In this document: piece by piece, positions 1 to 10,584 of the stretch | How the letters are laid out: every line of letters starts with the position of its first letter | How positions within the stretch are numbered: the stretch's first letter is position 1 | NCBI RefSeq assembly: GCF_005144585.1 | Contig: NZ_SSMQ01000021.1 | Span: forward strand, 62,001 to 126,000 | Origin: Polyangium fumosum | Lineage (GTDB): Bacteria > Myxococcota_A > Polyangia > Polyangiales > Polyangiaceae | Direction of reading: 5' to 3' | DNA: 64,000 bases | The notes under the pieces: generated by a model | The model's input: the letters and a program-made list of their open reading frames with translations, nothing else | What the model was told of the DNA's origin: nothing | Databases searched by the model: none | Translations under genes and position numbers: made by a program

Positions 1-1018
<1,018 letters not shown>

Positions 1019-1022
<4 letters not shown>

Positions 1023-3307
1023 CCGAAGGAGAGCACGTCCTCGACCGGCTTCCGGAGCGACCGCGCCGTCGGCGGATCCGCCTTCGAGAGCCGGAACAGG
1101 AGGATCTCCGCGTGCCCCGCGGGCACGTCGAACACCCGCAAGAACCGCTGCCGCAGCTCGCCGAGCCGATCACGCACCTTGGGCTCGAGCCCCTTGCCTG
1201 CGCCGCGCTCGAGCCGCGCGAACAGATACAGCATCGCCGACCACGGCTGGATCGCGATCCCTCGCGCCGTCGCCTCCAGCCACACGCGCTCGAGCGCCCG
1301 CCCGCCCTCGAAGTACGAGTGCGACGCCGTGCCCGGAAACACCACGAGCCCGACCGCGGACGACGACCCGAGCGCGCGCCGCGCCGACTTCACGAGCGCG
1401 CCGCCGCCGCCCATCTTCGCCGTGAACTCCACGGCCTTCCACGTGGTCGCGAGCCGCACCGCCGCGAGATCGGAGGCCGCCACGTCGAGCGTGAGCACGT
1501 CGAGCCCGTCACGCGTCCGCAGGATCTCCTCCTCGGTCCACCGCAGCTCCGCGCCCATCTCCTCGTTGTGCTTGCGCGACAGGAACATCATCCGATCGGC
1601 CTGCCCGAGGATCTCCCCCACCTCGGCGACCGCCGCCCGATCGGTCGCGAGCAGGAGCTTGCCCCCGCGCGCCTCCGCCGCCTCCACGAGCCCCGCCGCC
1701 GCCCGCTCCGAGAGTGGCGCCCCCGTGCCGAGCTTGCGGTTCGTGCAGCGCGCGCCGAGCACCGCGCAGAGCGGATCCACCGCGTACGACGCGTCGTCCA
1801 CGCGGAACACCACGTCACACGCCGCGAGCGGATCCTTCGCGTCCGGCGCCAGGGCGACCTCGGCCGACAGGCCCATCGCGGGCGCGGCGAGGACCATGTT
1901 CTCCACGGCCGCGCCGAGCGCCACGAAGCTCGCCGCGTGCTGGAAATCGTTCAGCGTCCGCCCGCCGTCCGGCGACACCTTGCACCGCACCCGCCCGCCC
2001 TTCGCGACGAACCTCCACGGCTGCGCGTTCCCGCCCGACGGCGCGAGCACGCCGAACCCCACGAGCCGGCGCACGTCCTCCCGCGTCACCGTGCGCTTGT
2101 CGGCCGGCCGCGCGAGCGGCGGCGCCTCCGGCGACGGCAGCGGCTTGCGGACGAACGCCTCCTCCAGCGCCGCGTCGACCTGCACCTCCGCCTCGCGCCC
2201 GTCCTTCACGATGGCGTCGAGGTCCACGAAATAACGCCCCGATCGCGTCAACTCGCCGAGGAGCACACGCCGCGCCGCGTCGGTCGACACCGCGCCGCCG
2301 AGCATCGTCCCCGAGGCGAGCTGCGGCCATGACGTCGTCGTCTCCTCGACTTCGAGCAGCGACGCCCCGAGCCGGCCCTTGAGCGCGTCCGGACCGAGGA
2401 TCCGGAGCACGATGGCCACCTTCTGCGCCTGCGTCAGCCCCTTGAGCTCCGCCGCCGAGAGCCCCCGCAAGAGCGAATGCAGCACGGGCCGATCCGGCTC
2501 CCGATCGAAGCGCTCGACGTCGAGCATCCCCCGATCGTTCGTCTCCATCAGGACCGGGATCCCGTGCGCCCGCGCCCGCTCGCGCAGAAACACCTTCGTA
2601 TAAAGGTCGTCGCACTCCTCGATCAGGAGATCGAGCTTGCCGCCCTCGGTCAGGAACGCCTCGACGTTCTCCTCGGTGACCCCCGTTCGGCTCACCTCGA
2701 CCCGCAAAAACGGGTCGATCTCCGCGATGGCGCGCGCCGCGATCACGCACTTGTGCACGCCAATCTCGTGCACCCCGGCGCGCAGGCGGTTCATGTTGGA
2801 GAGCGCGAGCTCGTCGAAATCCGCGAGCCGCAGCAGCCCCCCCACGCCTTCGAGCGCGAGCGTCACCGCGCTCGCCTGCCCCACGGAGAGCCCCACGACG
2901 CCGATCCGCTTGTCCCGGAGCGCGGCCTGCTCGTCGGGCGTGATCTTGTATCGATTGCGCGAAAAACGCAGCTCGCGGTAGTCGGCCTCGCCGAGCACGT
3001 GCACGAGCCGCCCGCTCCACGGGTAATGGACCCAGGTCCCGCGCTCCTCCGGCGGACCGTCCCCGAGCGCCGCGCGCACCGCCTCGTCGAGCGCCTCGCC
3101 GCGCAGCTTCTGCTTGGGCGAACGCGTCGCGCAGAGCTCGGCGAGCTGATCGACGTACCGATCGTGCACCTCGCGGACCTCTCCCGCGACGACGAGCGCC
3201 TCGACCTTCCGGCGATCCCACGCATCGGCGAGCGAGAACAGCGCCGGCTGGTACGTCCCCTGGTCCACGCCCGCGGCCAGCGCCGCGAGCCGCTCGGCGA
3301 GCTTCAT
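1019..3307 (-). CDS. ThiF/E1-like plus nitroreductase fusion protein (Rv1355c/MoeY-like)
   Basis: 762-residue two-domain protein. An E1/ThiF-like Rossmann domain occupies roughly residues 120-330 (RIGVVGLSVGQ nucleotide-binding turn, ADFDELALSNMNR, then LIEECDD). A nitroreductase-like FMN domain follows from about residue 430 (APSGGNAQPWRF). The order and length match the Rv1355c/MoeY family, whose reaction is unknown. ThiF domains adenylate C-terminal carboxylates and nitroreductases use FMN, so a redox step on an adenylated substrate is possible but unproven. The start is the ATG at 3307, which overlaps the TGA of the upstream PilZ gene (ATGA). That indicates one transcript and translational coupling. 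A much longer frame runs on upstream, but it is antisense to the PilZ gene and was discarded. Confidence 0.85.
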
Positions 3308-6186
3308 TCCTTCCCCTGCTTCGGCTTGTAACGACCGATGGCCGTGAGCTCGTAGACGTGCTCCAAAAACTCCGGGAGGATCTGCGCCGCTATCGCCCAG
3401 CAATTGCCCGGCCCGAGATCCAGCATCTTGCAGCGCTCGATATGCTCCCCGTCCGGGTGCTCGTGCATGTACACGAAGCTCGATTTGCCCCGATTGCGAT
3501 AAAACTGTCGCGCCTCTTCGATCAGCGGGACGAACGCGGCCCTGCCGCCGCGCCCGAACTCGTACAGGCGCACGCAATCGAGCAGCCGGAACAGATTCGT
3601 CCCCGTCTCGCCCGTCTCCACGATCGCCGCCGCCACGGGCACGCCCGCGCGCCGCGCCGTGAAGAACACGCGCTCGCGCCCCATCCCCGCTTCTTTCCAG
3701 AGCCGCGCCGTCTCCCCGAGCTCCACCCGGTCCGGCACGAGATCGAGCGCGTCGAGCAGCGCCGCCGTATGCGTCTTGCCGAGCTCGTCGACCAGCCACG
3801 CGATCTCGAAAGGCGCCGCGGGCCCGACGTCGAATCGCTCGCCCGAAATCGCCTCGCTCGTCCCGGCCGATTGCGCTTCGAGCAGCCGGAACGGCCGGAT
3901 CGCCGCGAGCCCCTGGTCCACGTAGGGCCGCGCGAAATCGAGGTGCGCCATCGACCAGGGCACCTCGCCGTCGATATACGCGAGCGCCCAGGTGAAGGCC
4001 GGATCGAGCTGCGGATACTCGAATGCCCGCAGATAAATGTCGCGCAGGATCTGCCGCACGTGCGCGACGCCGGGCGCCTTGCCCGGGCGCTTGGCGAGCT
4101 GGTGGATGAGCCAGCTCCCGCTGTAAATCTTGGCCACCGAGAGCGAGGCCTCGATCCCGCGCTCCGAGGGCCACACGGCCTGGCAGATGATCCGCGGGGC
4201 CGCCGCCGCCCGCGCGCCGAACTCGAGGAACGTCTTCTTCAGCGGCTCGAACTGGTCCGGCGTTTTACCGGACAAATTGAAATAACCCGATTGCTGGAGC
4301 AGGCTCCACATCGACTCCGGCGTCTCCGACCCGCCGAGCGTCTTTTCGTGGAGCTCCTGGCTCACGAGCCGCATCCAGGGCCCCTCGTCCTTCGACGTCC
4401 GCGGCGCCACCTTGAGCCCGCAGCGCGCCTTCGCCCCATTGCGCGCCGGGAGCACGTACCGCACCTCGCCGTGCATGTGCAGCGGCGCCTCGTCCCCGAC
4501 GCACACCTCGATGTCGGGCATCTCCAGGCCCGGAAACACGAGATCCCGGTCGGCGTCGACCTCGAAGCACAAGCCCGCGAACGAGACGTCGAGCACTGGC
4601 CGCCCGGACACGACCACCTCGGGCCATATCGGGTGCTTGAACGACGCCGTGACCGGGCGCTGCACCTTGCAGCGCCGGAACCAGCGGTGCCGCACCCGCT
4701 CGATCCGCGTCGGCATCGGCGTCGTCACGCGCCCATCGGCCTCGAACTCGGCCTTGTCGAGGTGAATCCGGTGAATCGAGTTGTACCCGCCGAGGTCGAT
4801 GATGTACGGCGGCGAGCCCCAGCCGCGCGCCGAGCGCCACACGAGCCGCGTCTCCTCGCGCGCCTCGATCTTCTCGGCCTTGACCGGCACGTCCGCCCCC
4901 ACGAGGAGCCCCTCGCTGCCCGCGTGAATCAGCGCGCGCAGGATCGCCCGCACCCGGCCCGGATCGTCGATCTGCTCGCGGACGCGCGACAGGCTCCGCG
5001 CGAGCTCCGCGTGCCCGATGACGTAAAGCTCCTGCAGAAGGCCGAGGATCTTCCGGCCGAGCTCCTGCGTGACGCGCTCGAACTGCACGCTGACGAGCAC
5101 GTTCCCCTGCGGCCCCGAAGGCTCGATCGACACCACCACGCCCTCGACGGGCCCGACCGCGCCCTTGCCCGAGAGCATGTACGCCGTCACGCGCCCGCCG
5201 AGCCGCGGGATCAGCCCGTCGCCCGGGGAAAACCACACCGCCGAGGGCGAGAGCCGCACCACGGACGCCGGCAGGATCCAGCGCCCCTCGGTGAGCAGCG
5301 CGACCGCGCACGCCCCCTCGCGCAGCCGGTAGCCCGGCCCCGCCTCGCCGCTCACCCGCCGGAACCGGACCGAGGGCGGGCTCTCCGTGTAATCGGCCGA
5401 GCGCGGCGCCTCCGAGGGCCGCGGCGGCCGCATGTCCGACAGGCGCCGCGACGGGAACCGCACCGACCCCGGAATCTCCCCGAGCGGCTCGTCCTCGCGC
5501 ATCCCGAGCGCCGCGCGCCCTTCCGCCGTCAGGCGCGGGAACCGCACCGACGCCGGGCCCTCGGAGAGCACCTCGTCGTCGCGCCCCGGCGCGCGCTCCG
5601 ACGCCGACGCCGACGGCGCGATCGACCGCGGGAACCGGAGCGACGGCGGCGGCTCCGCGAGCCCCTCCTCCTCGCGGAGCAGGCCGACCGGCGGCGCCGA
5701 GAGCGGCGGACCCGAGAGCGGCCGCGGGAACCGGAGCGACGGCGGCGGCTCGCTCAAATGCTCGTCATCGCGCGGCGGCCCCCACGACGAGTGCCGCGCC
5801 TCCGGCATGGATCGCGGAAATCGCACCGACGGCGGCGGCTCGCTCAAATGCTCGTCATCGCGCGGCGGCCCCCACGACGAGTGCCGCGCCTCCGGCATGG
5901 ACCGCGGAAATCGCACCGACGGCGGCGGCTCGCTCAAATGGTCCTCGTCGCGCGGCGGGCCCCACGACGCCGGCATTGCGCGCGAAAACCGCACCGACGG
6001 CGGCGGCTCGCTCCGCCGGTCCTCGTCCAGCATATTGAGCGCCGCGCGCCCATCCGCGGTCAGCCGCGGAAATCGCACCGACGACGGTCCGTCCGACAAC
6101 GGATTGACGCTTGGCGGTGCCGGCGACTCCGGGGTCGCGGCGGATCGTGGCTCACCGCCTGCGCCCGGCGCCCGTTCGCTGCTCAC
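3304..6186 (-). CDS. PilZ-domain protein with a repetitive N-terminus
   Basis: 960 residues. Residues 1-270 are low complexity: about eight copies of a motif ending SVRFPR, separated by acidic/proline-rich linkers, probably disordered. The middle part (about 270-650) holds a PilZ-like region (RRCKVQRP start, then GEVRYVLPARNGAKARCGLKV), the fold that usually binds cyclic di-GMP. The canonical RxxxR and D/NxSxxG motifs are not obvious to me. The C-terminal third looks acyltransferase-like (FRLLDCVRLYEF, FYRNRGKSSFVY) but I do not recognise the family. It is coupled by a 4-base overlap to the ThiF/nitroreductase gene downstream, so the two probably act together. A good promoter lies about 185 bases upstream of the ATG. 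Confidence 0.75.
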   Translation of the reverse strand: MSSERAPGAGGEPRSAATPESPAPPSVNPLSDGPSSVRFPRLTADGRAALNMLDEDRRSEPPPSVRFSRAMPASWGPPRDEDHLSEPPPSVRFPRSMPEARHSSWGPPRDDEHLSEPPPSVRFPRSMPEARHSSWGPPRDDEHLSEPPPSLRFPRPLSGPPLSAPPVGLLREEEGLAEPPPSLRFPRSIAPSASASERAPGRDDEVLSEGPASVRFPRLTAEGRAALGMREDEPLGEIPGSVRFPSRRLSDMRPPRPSEAPRSADYTESPPSVRFRRVSGEAGPGYRLREGACAVALLTEGRWILPASVVRLSPSAVWFSPGDGLIPRLGGRVTAYMLSGKGAVGPVEGVVVSIEPSGPQGNVLVSVQFERVTQELGRKILGLLQELYVIGHAELARSLSRVREQIDDPGRVRAILRALIHAGSEGLLVGADVPVKAEKIEAREETRLVWRSARGWGSPPYIIDLGGYNSIHRIHLDKAEFEADGRVTTPMPTRIERVRHRWFRRCKVQRPVTASFKHPIWPEVVVSGRPVLDVSFAGLCFEVDADRDLVFPGLEMPDIEVCVGDEAPLHMHGEVRYVLPARNGAKARCGLKVAPRTSKDEGPWMRLVSQELHEKTLGGSETPESMWSLLQQSGYFNLSGKTPDQFEPLKKTFLEFGARAAAAPRIICQAVWPSERGIEASLSVAKIYSGSWLIHQLAKRPGKAPGVAHVRQILRDIYLRAFEYPQLDPAFTWALAYIDGEVPWSMAHLDFARPYVDQGLAAIRPFRLLEAQSAGTSEAISGERFDVGPAAPFEIAWLVDELGKTHTAALLDALDLVPDRVELGETARLWKEAGMGRERVFFTARRAGVPVAAAIVETGETGTNLFRLLDCVRLYEFGRGGRAAFVPLIEEARQFYRNRGKSSFVYMHEHPDGEHIERCKMLDLGPGNCWAIAAQILPEFLEHVYELTAIGRYKPKQGKE
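5737..5940. repeat. 90-base tandem duplication inside the PilZ gene
   Basis: Bases 5761-5850 and 5851-5940 are two 90-base units differing at a single position, with part of a third unit on the left. They encode 30-residue repeats containing EPPPSVRFPR. More divergent copies of the ten-residue core continue on both sides (about 5430-6090). The near identity implies recent unequal duplication in an otherwise diverged array. Confidence 0.9.
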
Positions 6187-6367
6187 CCCTCACCCCCTCG
6201 GGGAGCCATCGAAGCACGGAAGCGCCGACTCTTCGCGTCAAGCAAGGTGCGATGCCTCCAGCGGTCTCACGTTCGGGCGACGAAAAGCCTCGGACCCCAA
6301 CCTCGGGTCCGACATTCGTCGTGGCCGGAGCGCGTTCCCACGCGTTCGAGCCACGGACCAACACCCG

Positions 6368-6396
6368 TTTTTATCGAACGGCCCCGACAGCGTCAA
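6368..6396 (-). promoter_or_regulatory. probable sigma-70 promoter of the PilZ gene
   Basis: Read on the minus strand, TTGACG (6396-6391) is followed after 17 bases by TAAAAA (6373-6368). Spacing and sequence are good for a housekeeping promoter and unusually AT-rich for this DNA. It would give an untranslated leader of roughly 170 bases before the ATG at 6186. The rest of the 293-base gap (6187-6479) shows no gene. Confidence 0.45.
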
Positions 6397-6479
6397 GGCC
6401 GTCGTCACGCGCTACCGTGTAATTGTCACCACCAACCGGCCCCAGGGTTCGTCCCCTGGTCGTTGGAATCTCCGCTTCG

Positions 6480-6944
6480 TCAGCCCTCGTCCGGCATCGT
6501 CTTCGACGGCCCCGCGCCCTTGGCCTTCTTGAGCTGCATGCGCAGCGTCTGGACCGCGGTCCTCATCGCAATGTGATATCGCGGCGGAACGTCGAGATAC
6601 ATGAGCGCCTGATTGATATGATCCGGCGGAAAAGCCGCATACGCATCGTGGTAAAACCACCGGAGCGCCGTGAGCACGCCGCGGACGAACGACGACGCAG
6701 TGACGGTCGCCACCTTCGGCTCTTTCTTGTTCGGCACGTAGCTCGGTGAGGCGCGCAGCTCATCGACGCGCATTTTCAAGCGCTTCCGTTGCGAGGCCGT
6801 CGGCGCTCCCCCGTCCGTTACGATGAGAATGGACTCATACGTGTAGTGCAGCATCCATTCGTCCCACTCCTCTTCGGTGGGCGCCATGGCGTTGTGGACG
6901 AGGACGAAGTAGTCGCCCACTTTCTGGAAGGCCAGGTTCTTCAT
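6480..6944 (-). CDS. hypothetical protein, 154 residues
   Basis: Not recognised. A soluble, well-formed protein: the N-terminal half reads like an alpha/beta fold (GDYFVLVHNAM, then YESILIVTDGGAPT) and the C-terminal half is helical (VRGVLTALRWFYHDAYAAF). The first half resembles small STAS/SpoIIAA-like proteins in layout, but no diagnostic motif is present. It has its own start at 6944 and is not overlapped by neighbours. Function unknown. Confidence 0.7.
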   Translation of the reverse strand: MKNLAFQKVGDYFVLVHNAMAPTEEEWDEWMLHYTYESILIVTDGGAPTASQRKRLKMRVDELRASPSYVPNKKEPKVATVTASSFVRGVLTALRWFYHDAYAAFPPDHINQALMYLDVPPRYHIAMRTAVQTLRMQLKKAKGAGPSKTMPDEG

Positions 6945-7107
6945 CCAGATCGCTCCAGCCGCACCGCCGCCGCAACGCTACCGATCACTCCTCGTCTCGG
7001 CCAGCGTACAGGAGGGCCGAAAGCTTGGCAAGCAAGGCCCAAGCCCCGCGGGTTTCGCCGGACAAGACCCCTCCAAAGGCTTAAGGCACGTGAAAACGGG
7101 CCCTGGC

Positions 7108-8118
7108 TCACTTCTTCAGGAAGTCGACGTCCCCCTTCTTCTGCATCTTCGAGGGCTTCGCCTTCTCGTTCTCGGTGCCCCGATCCAGAAGCTCCGGATC
7201 GAGCTTCGGCTTCACGCCCGTCGGCACCGGCTTCGGCGCCGGCGCGACCTTCTTCGGCGCCGGCGCGTCCTCGTTTCTCTCGCCCTTCACGTCCTTGGTG
7301 TCGCGCGGCGTCGTCGTGGGCGTCGGCGGCACCGTGAGCGCCCGCCGCGCCCGCTCGCGCGCCGCTTGCACCTCCGGCGCCTCATCCCCCTTCGGATCAA
7401 GCTGCCGCGCCGCATCGAGCTCCTCCACGCAGATACGATACGACCCGCGCTCGCACCACCAGAGCGCGTCCGCCCGGAGCGCCCGCGCCCTGTCGAGCGG
7501 CGTATCCAACGGCGCCGGCACCCGATCCGGCAGCGGCAAGATCGCCTCCGGATCCTCGGCATCCCGCGCCACGCGCCACAACACCACCGCGAGGACCACG
7601 AGCGCCGCCACGGCCGCGAGCTCCGCGAGCCACCGCTCCTTCATCCAGCGCCGCATCCGCGACACGCGTTGCCGCACGCGCGCCGCCGGGACCTGCTCCT
7701 CCTCGGCGATGCTCTCGAGCTTCTCGCCCTCGCCCTCCCGCGCCATCCAAGCGAGCGTCTTTTTCGCCTCCTCGGTCGCCGGCGCCTGACGCTCGGCCCA
7801 GCGGAGGAGCGCCTCTTCCTCGACCGGCGGCGGGCCCGCCACGAGCTCGGGCGGATCCCGCACCTCCTCGCGCGCCGTGCGCCGATGCGCATCCGCGACC
7901 TTGTGCCGCGCGATCCCGAGCAGGTACTTGCGCAGCTCGGCGCCGTCGTCCGGGCGGTTCTTCGCGATGAGCGCCTCGCAGAGGACGGTCTGGACGATAT
8001 CGTCGGCGTCCGCAGGCGAGACCCGGCGGCGCACGAAATCGAGCAAGAATCGCCGCAGCTCCGGATCCGCCAGCGGCTCGGAAACCCTCGGTTCGTCCAT
8101 GGGCATCGGAGCGCTCAT
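7108..8118 (-). CDS. ECF-type sigma factor with a C-terminal membrane anchor
   Basis: 336 residues. Region sigma2 is at about 20-95 (RRFLLDFVRRRVSPADADDIVQ, then LLGIARHKVADAHRR), and sigma4-like helix-turn-helix at about 125-175 (EEEQVPAARVRQRVSRMRRWM). A hydrophobic segment AAVAALVVLAVVLW at about 185-200 follows, then a TPR-like stretch and a Lys/Pro-rich tail of about 90 residues. Ordinary ECF factors stop after sigma4 at about 170-200 residues. Here the anti-sigma-like membrane and periplasmic-type part appears fused to the sigma factor. It would sit at the inner membrane and presumably need release or act locally (inference). Divergent from the L,D-transpeptidase gene, a plausible target. 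Confidence 0.8.
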   Translation of the reverse strand: MSAPMPMDEPRVSEPLADPELRRFLLDFVRRRVSPADADDIVQTVLCEALIAKNRPDDGAELRKYLLGIARHKVADAHRRTAREEVRDPPELVAGPPPVEEEALLRWAERQAPATEEAKKTLAWMAREGEGEKLESIAEEEQVPAARVRQRVSRMRRWMKERWLAELAAVAALVVLAVVLWRVARDAEDPEAILPLPDRVPAPLDTPLDRARALRADALWWCERGSYRICVEELDAARQLDPKGDEAPEVQAARERARRALTVPPTPTTTPRDTKDVKGERNEDAPAPKKVAPAPKPVPTGVKPKLDPELLDRGTENEKAKPSKMQKKGDVDFLKK

Positions 8119-8149
8119 CGCCCCCTCATCGGAGAACGTACCCGGAGTG

Positions 8150-8182
8150 TGACAGGCGAAAAAATGATTTTTTTTCGCGCGC
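8150..8182. promoter_or_regulatory. A/T-rich hairpin in the sigma factor/L,D-transpeptidase divergent gap
   Basis: In the 105-base divergent gap, GCGAAAAAA is followed by TGA and TTTTTTTTCGC. This near-perfect inverted repeat is striking in 70 percent G+C DNA. It lies upstream of both genes and could be an operator or promoter element rather than a terminator. No function is shown. Confidence 0.4.
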
Positions 8183-8223
8183 CCCAGCCGTCACGATCGC
8201 CCCCGGATCCCCGACAGCGGGGC

Positions 8224-8763
8224 ATGAACGCCCTCTTCGCGCTCCTCCTGCTCCCCACGGTCCTCCTCCCGTCCCCGCTCCCCGGCGCGCCGGCCGGAGC
8301 GCCTGGCAAACCCAAGGTCGAAGCAGCCGCGCTCATCCGCGTCGACAAGAGCGAGCACCGGCTCGAGCTCGTCGCCCAAGGCGGTCGTGTGATCAAGACG
8401 TACAAGGTCGCGCTCGGCAGCGGCGGCGCGGGCCCCAAGCGCTTCGAGGGCGACAAGGTCACGCCCGTCGGCACCTACCGCGTGAAGGGCCGCTTCAAGG
8501 GCCTGTTCCATCAGTTCTTGAACGTGACCTACCCGAACGACGAGGACCGCGCGCGCTTCGCCGAGCTGAAGCGCCGCGGCGAGGTCCCGCCCGGCCGCAC
8601 CGTCGGCTTTGGCATCGGCATCCACGGCGTCGGCCAGCGCGACTGGAACAGCGTGCACAAGCAATCCGACTGGACCCACGGCTGCATCGCGCTCGACGAC
8701 GCCGAAATCGACGAGCTCTCCCGCCTCGTCCCCGACGACACGACGCTCGTCATCACGGACTGA
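8224..8763 (+). CDS. L,D-transpeptidase (YkuD family), secreted
   Basis: 179 residues. An N-terminal signal peptide (MNALFALLLLPTVLL) precedes a YkuD catalytic domain. Substrate-strand motifs (KSEHRLEL, TPVGTYRVKGR) come first, then the signature GIHGVG...SDWTHGCIAL, with the nucleophile Cys at residue 154. Enzymes of this family form 3-3 peptidoglycan cross-links or attach proteins to peptidoglycan in the periplasm. The ATG at 8224 was chosen because it begins the signal peptide; the frame stays open further upstream, antisense to the sigma gene. Confidence 0.85.
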   Translation: MNALFALLLLPTVLLPSPLPGAPAGAPGKPKVEAAALIRVDKSEHRLELVAQGGRVIKTYKVALGSGGAGPKRFEGDKVTPVGTYRVKGRFKGLFHQFLNVTYPNDEDRARFAELKRRGEVPPGRTVGFGIGIHGVGQRDWNSVHKQSDWTHGCIALDDAEIDELSRLVPDDTTLVITD

Positions 8764-8811
8764 TTCCTGTTGAGGGATCGGGGAGTCGGGCTGTATGGTC
8801 CCGACGAACCG

Positions 8812-9261
8812 ATGACGACGGAGATGCATTGCTGGCTCGTCAAGAGCGAACCCTACAAATACTCGTTCGCCCAGCTCCTCGCCGACAAGCGGGCCGTCTG
8901 GGATGGCGTGCGCAACTACGAAGCCCGAAACAACCTGCGCGCCATGAAGAAGGGCGATCTCCTGCTCTTCTATCACTCGAACGAAGGCAAGGCCGTCGTC
9001 GGGATCGCCCGCGTCGCCCGCGAAGCCTACCCAGATCCCACCGCCTCAGGCGAAGACTGGAGCGCCATCGACATCGAGCCCGTCATCGCCCTCAAAGCCC
9101 CCGTCGAGCTCGAAGTCATCAAGAGCGATCCGTTCCTGACCGACATCGCCCTGCTCAAGCGCTCCCGCCTCAGCGTCGTCCCCGTCTCAGCCGAGCACTT
9201 CGAACACGTGCTCGCCCTCGGAAAAACAAAGCTCCCTGTCCGAAAAACGCGGCGGACTTGA
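8812..9261 (+). CDS. EVE-domain protein
   Basis: 149 residues made almost entirely of an EVE domain (CWLVKSEPYKYSF, WDGVRNYEARNNLR, GDLLLFYHSN, GIARVAREAYPD). This is a PUA-like fold that binds modified bases in DNA or RNA. Stand-alone EVE proteins of this length are common in proteobacteria, and some sit in restriction or defence contexts; the true ligand here is unknown. The ATG at 8812 gives MTTEMHCWLVKSEP, the usual N-terminus. Upstream in-frame starts add only non-conserved residues. Confidence 0.85.
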   Translation: MTTEMHCWLVKSEPYKYSFAQLLADKRAVWDGVRNYEARNNLRAMKKGDLLLFYHSNEGKAVVGIARVAREAYPDPTASGEDWSAIDIEPVIALKAPVELEVIKSDPFLTDIALLKRSRLSVVPVSAEHFEHVLALGKTKLPVRKTRRT

Positions 9262-9294
9262 CGAAAGGCCCCCCCCGGGGCGACGCTGCGCGCC

Positions 9295-10047
9295 GTGATC
9301 CGCCCCAGCCTGCGCTCGCGCACCGCGTTCCCCCTCGCCGCACTCCTCGCGGCCTCCCTCGCCGCCTGCTCCAACGTGCAAGTCACGTCAGCCGTCACGA
9401 ATGAGCCCGTCTGCGCCCATTTCACGCTCGGCGGCCCCAACAACAAGATGCGCGGCGGGCTGCGTCAGCCAGTCCGGATCACCGTGCTCGACGGCGACGA
9501 TCAAGTCGCGCGCGTCCTTCTCCTCGGCAAACGAGCCGAAGCAGACCCCGGCGTACGGCTCGTGCTCCCAGACAAGGACGCCGAGTACAAGGTCGAGTGG
9601 TCCCAGTGCAGCAACGAGCGCGCCTCCGTGCCACTCCGCGCAGGCAAGGCCCCCGAGCGCGACCTGACGACCTACGAGTGCGGCGAAGCCAAGGTCTACA
9701 AGACCGACACCCTCGTCACGAAAAAAGGCGACCGCGCCTCCCACGCGTTCACCTTCCAGCCCCCCCCGAACCCCGCCTGCTGGGCCGACGAGCGCCCCAC
9801 CGAAGAACCCCCAAAGCCCGCCGCCGCCCCCGAACCCCCCCCGCCCGCCGAACCCGCCGACGCAGGCGCCGACGACGCCGCCCCCGACGCCGCAGGCGAC
9901 GCCGGCGACGCAGGCACGGACGCAGGCGCCGCGAAGCCGGCCGACGGCACGAAGGACAAACCAGCCGAGGCACCAAAGGTCGAAGCACCGAAGGCCGTGG
10001 TGCCCCAGTCCGCGCCCGAAGCCCCGAAGCCTGCGGCGACGCCGTAG
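9295..10047 (+). CDS. lipoprotein of unknown function with an Ala/Pro/Asp-rich tail
   Basis: 250 residues from a GTG start. Signal peptide with lipobox SLAAC (Cys 25), then about 130 residues of beta-rich sequence with four cysteines (VCAHF, WSQCSNE, YECGE, NPACW). The last 90 residues are low complexity (Ala, Pro, Asp, Glu, Lys), probably a disordered periplasmic spacer. No catalytic motif or known family is seen. A hairpin element begins at the base after its stop codon. Confidence 0.7.
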   Translation: MIRPSLRSRTAFPLAALLAASLAACSNVQVTSAVTNEPVCAHFTLGGPNNKMRGGLRQPVRITVLDGDDQVARVLLLGKRAEADPGVRLVLPDKDAEYKVEWSQCSNERASVPLRAGKAPERDLTTYECGEAKVYKTDTLVTKKGDRASHAFTFQPPPNPACWADERPTEEPPKPAAAPEPPPPAEPADAGADDAAPDAAGDAGDAGTDAGAAKPADGTKDKPAEAPKVEAPKAVVPQSAPEAPKPAATP

Positions 10048-10413
10048 CGCTGGGGCGTTGCGCTGGGGCGTTGCGCTGGGGCGTTGCCCCAGGCCCCAGG
10101 AGGGGGCTGTCCGCCCCCTCCACCCCGGACCAGCGAGGCGCTGGACCCAAGCTCGATGAACTGCGCGGTGCGCAGTTCATCGAACAGGCCGGGTCAAGAC
10201 CGGTCGCGACCCTGCCAGCCAAAACGGCAGCGCTGACGTTTCAACCGGCAGCGTACGCGTCGCCAGCTTGAACCCCACCTCCACGGTCTTGCCACCGGCC
10301 CGTTGGGAGAACTGCGCACCGCGCAGTTCTCCCATCACCGGTCCAGGCCGTGCCTGGTCCGGGGTCGAGGGGGCGGACAGCCCCCCGCGGGGTCCGGGGC
10401 AGCGCCCCGGCGC
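10048..10413. repeat. dispersed hairpin element 1 (two inverted halves)
   Basis: First of six copies of an intergenic family. The left half begins directly at the stop codon of the lipoprotein gene. It holds CTGGGGC(GTT)GCCCCAG, preceded by two extra 13-base copies of CGCTGGGGCGTTG, then a GGGGG...CCCCC stem, CCAGCG(AGG)CGCTGG, and a GATGAACTGCGC/GCGCAGTTCATC hairpin at 10155-10181. After about 120 bases the same modules return in reverse order and orientation, with a GGGAGAACTGCGC stem at 10305-10333 and CCAGGC/GCCTGG instead of CCAGCG/CGCTGG. No protein is encoded. The following 171 bases to the PKS start show nothing further. Confidence 0.85.
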
Positions 10414-10584
10414 GATGGCTTCCGCGTGGGGTGGTTCCCGTGCATGTCTATGCCGGACCATAACCCGTTACCAGCATTGTGCGTCGACCAGTTGAAGGGC
10501 GCCGCCCCGGACGCCGCGGCTGATCCGTGCGCCCCCTGCCCACGCGCCTCTCGCGCACGAAAATTGCCGCTGTTCCCCGCCTGA

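Noticed and set aside
3358-6576. 1072-codon plus-strand open frame
   Set aside because: Antisense to the PilZ gene. Composition is Arg/Pro/His, as expected from the complement of G+C-rich codons.
10048-10413. Insertion sequence
   Set aside because: No transposase frame, no target-site duplication seen, and the inverted halves are hairpin clusters rather than IS ends.
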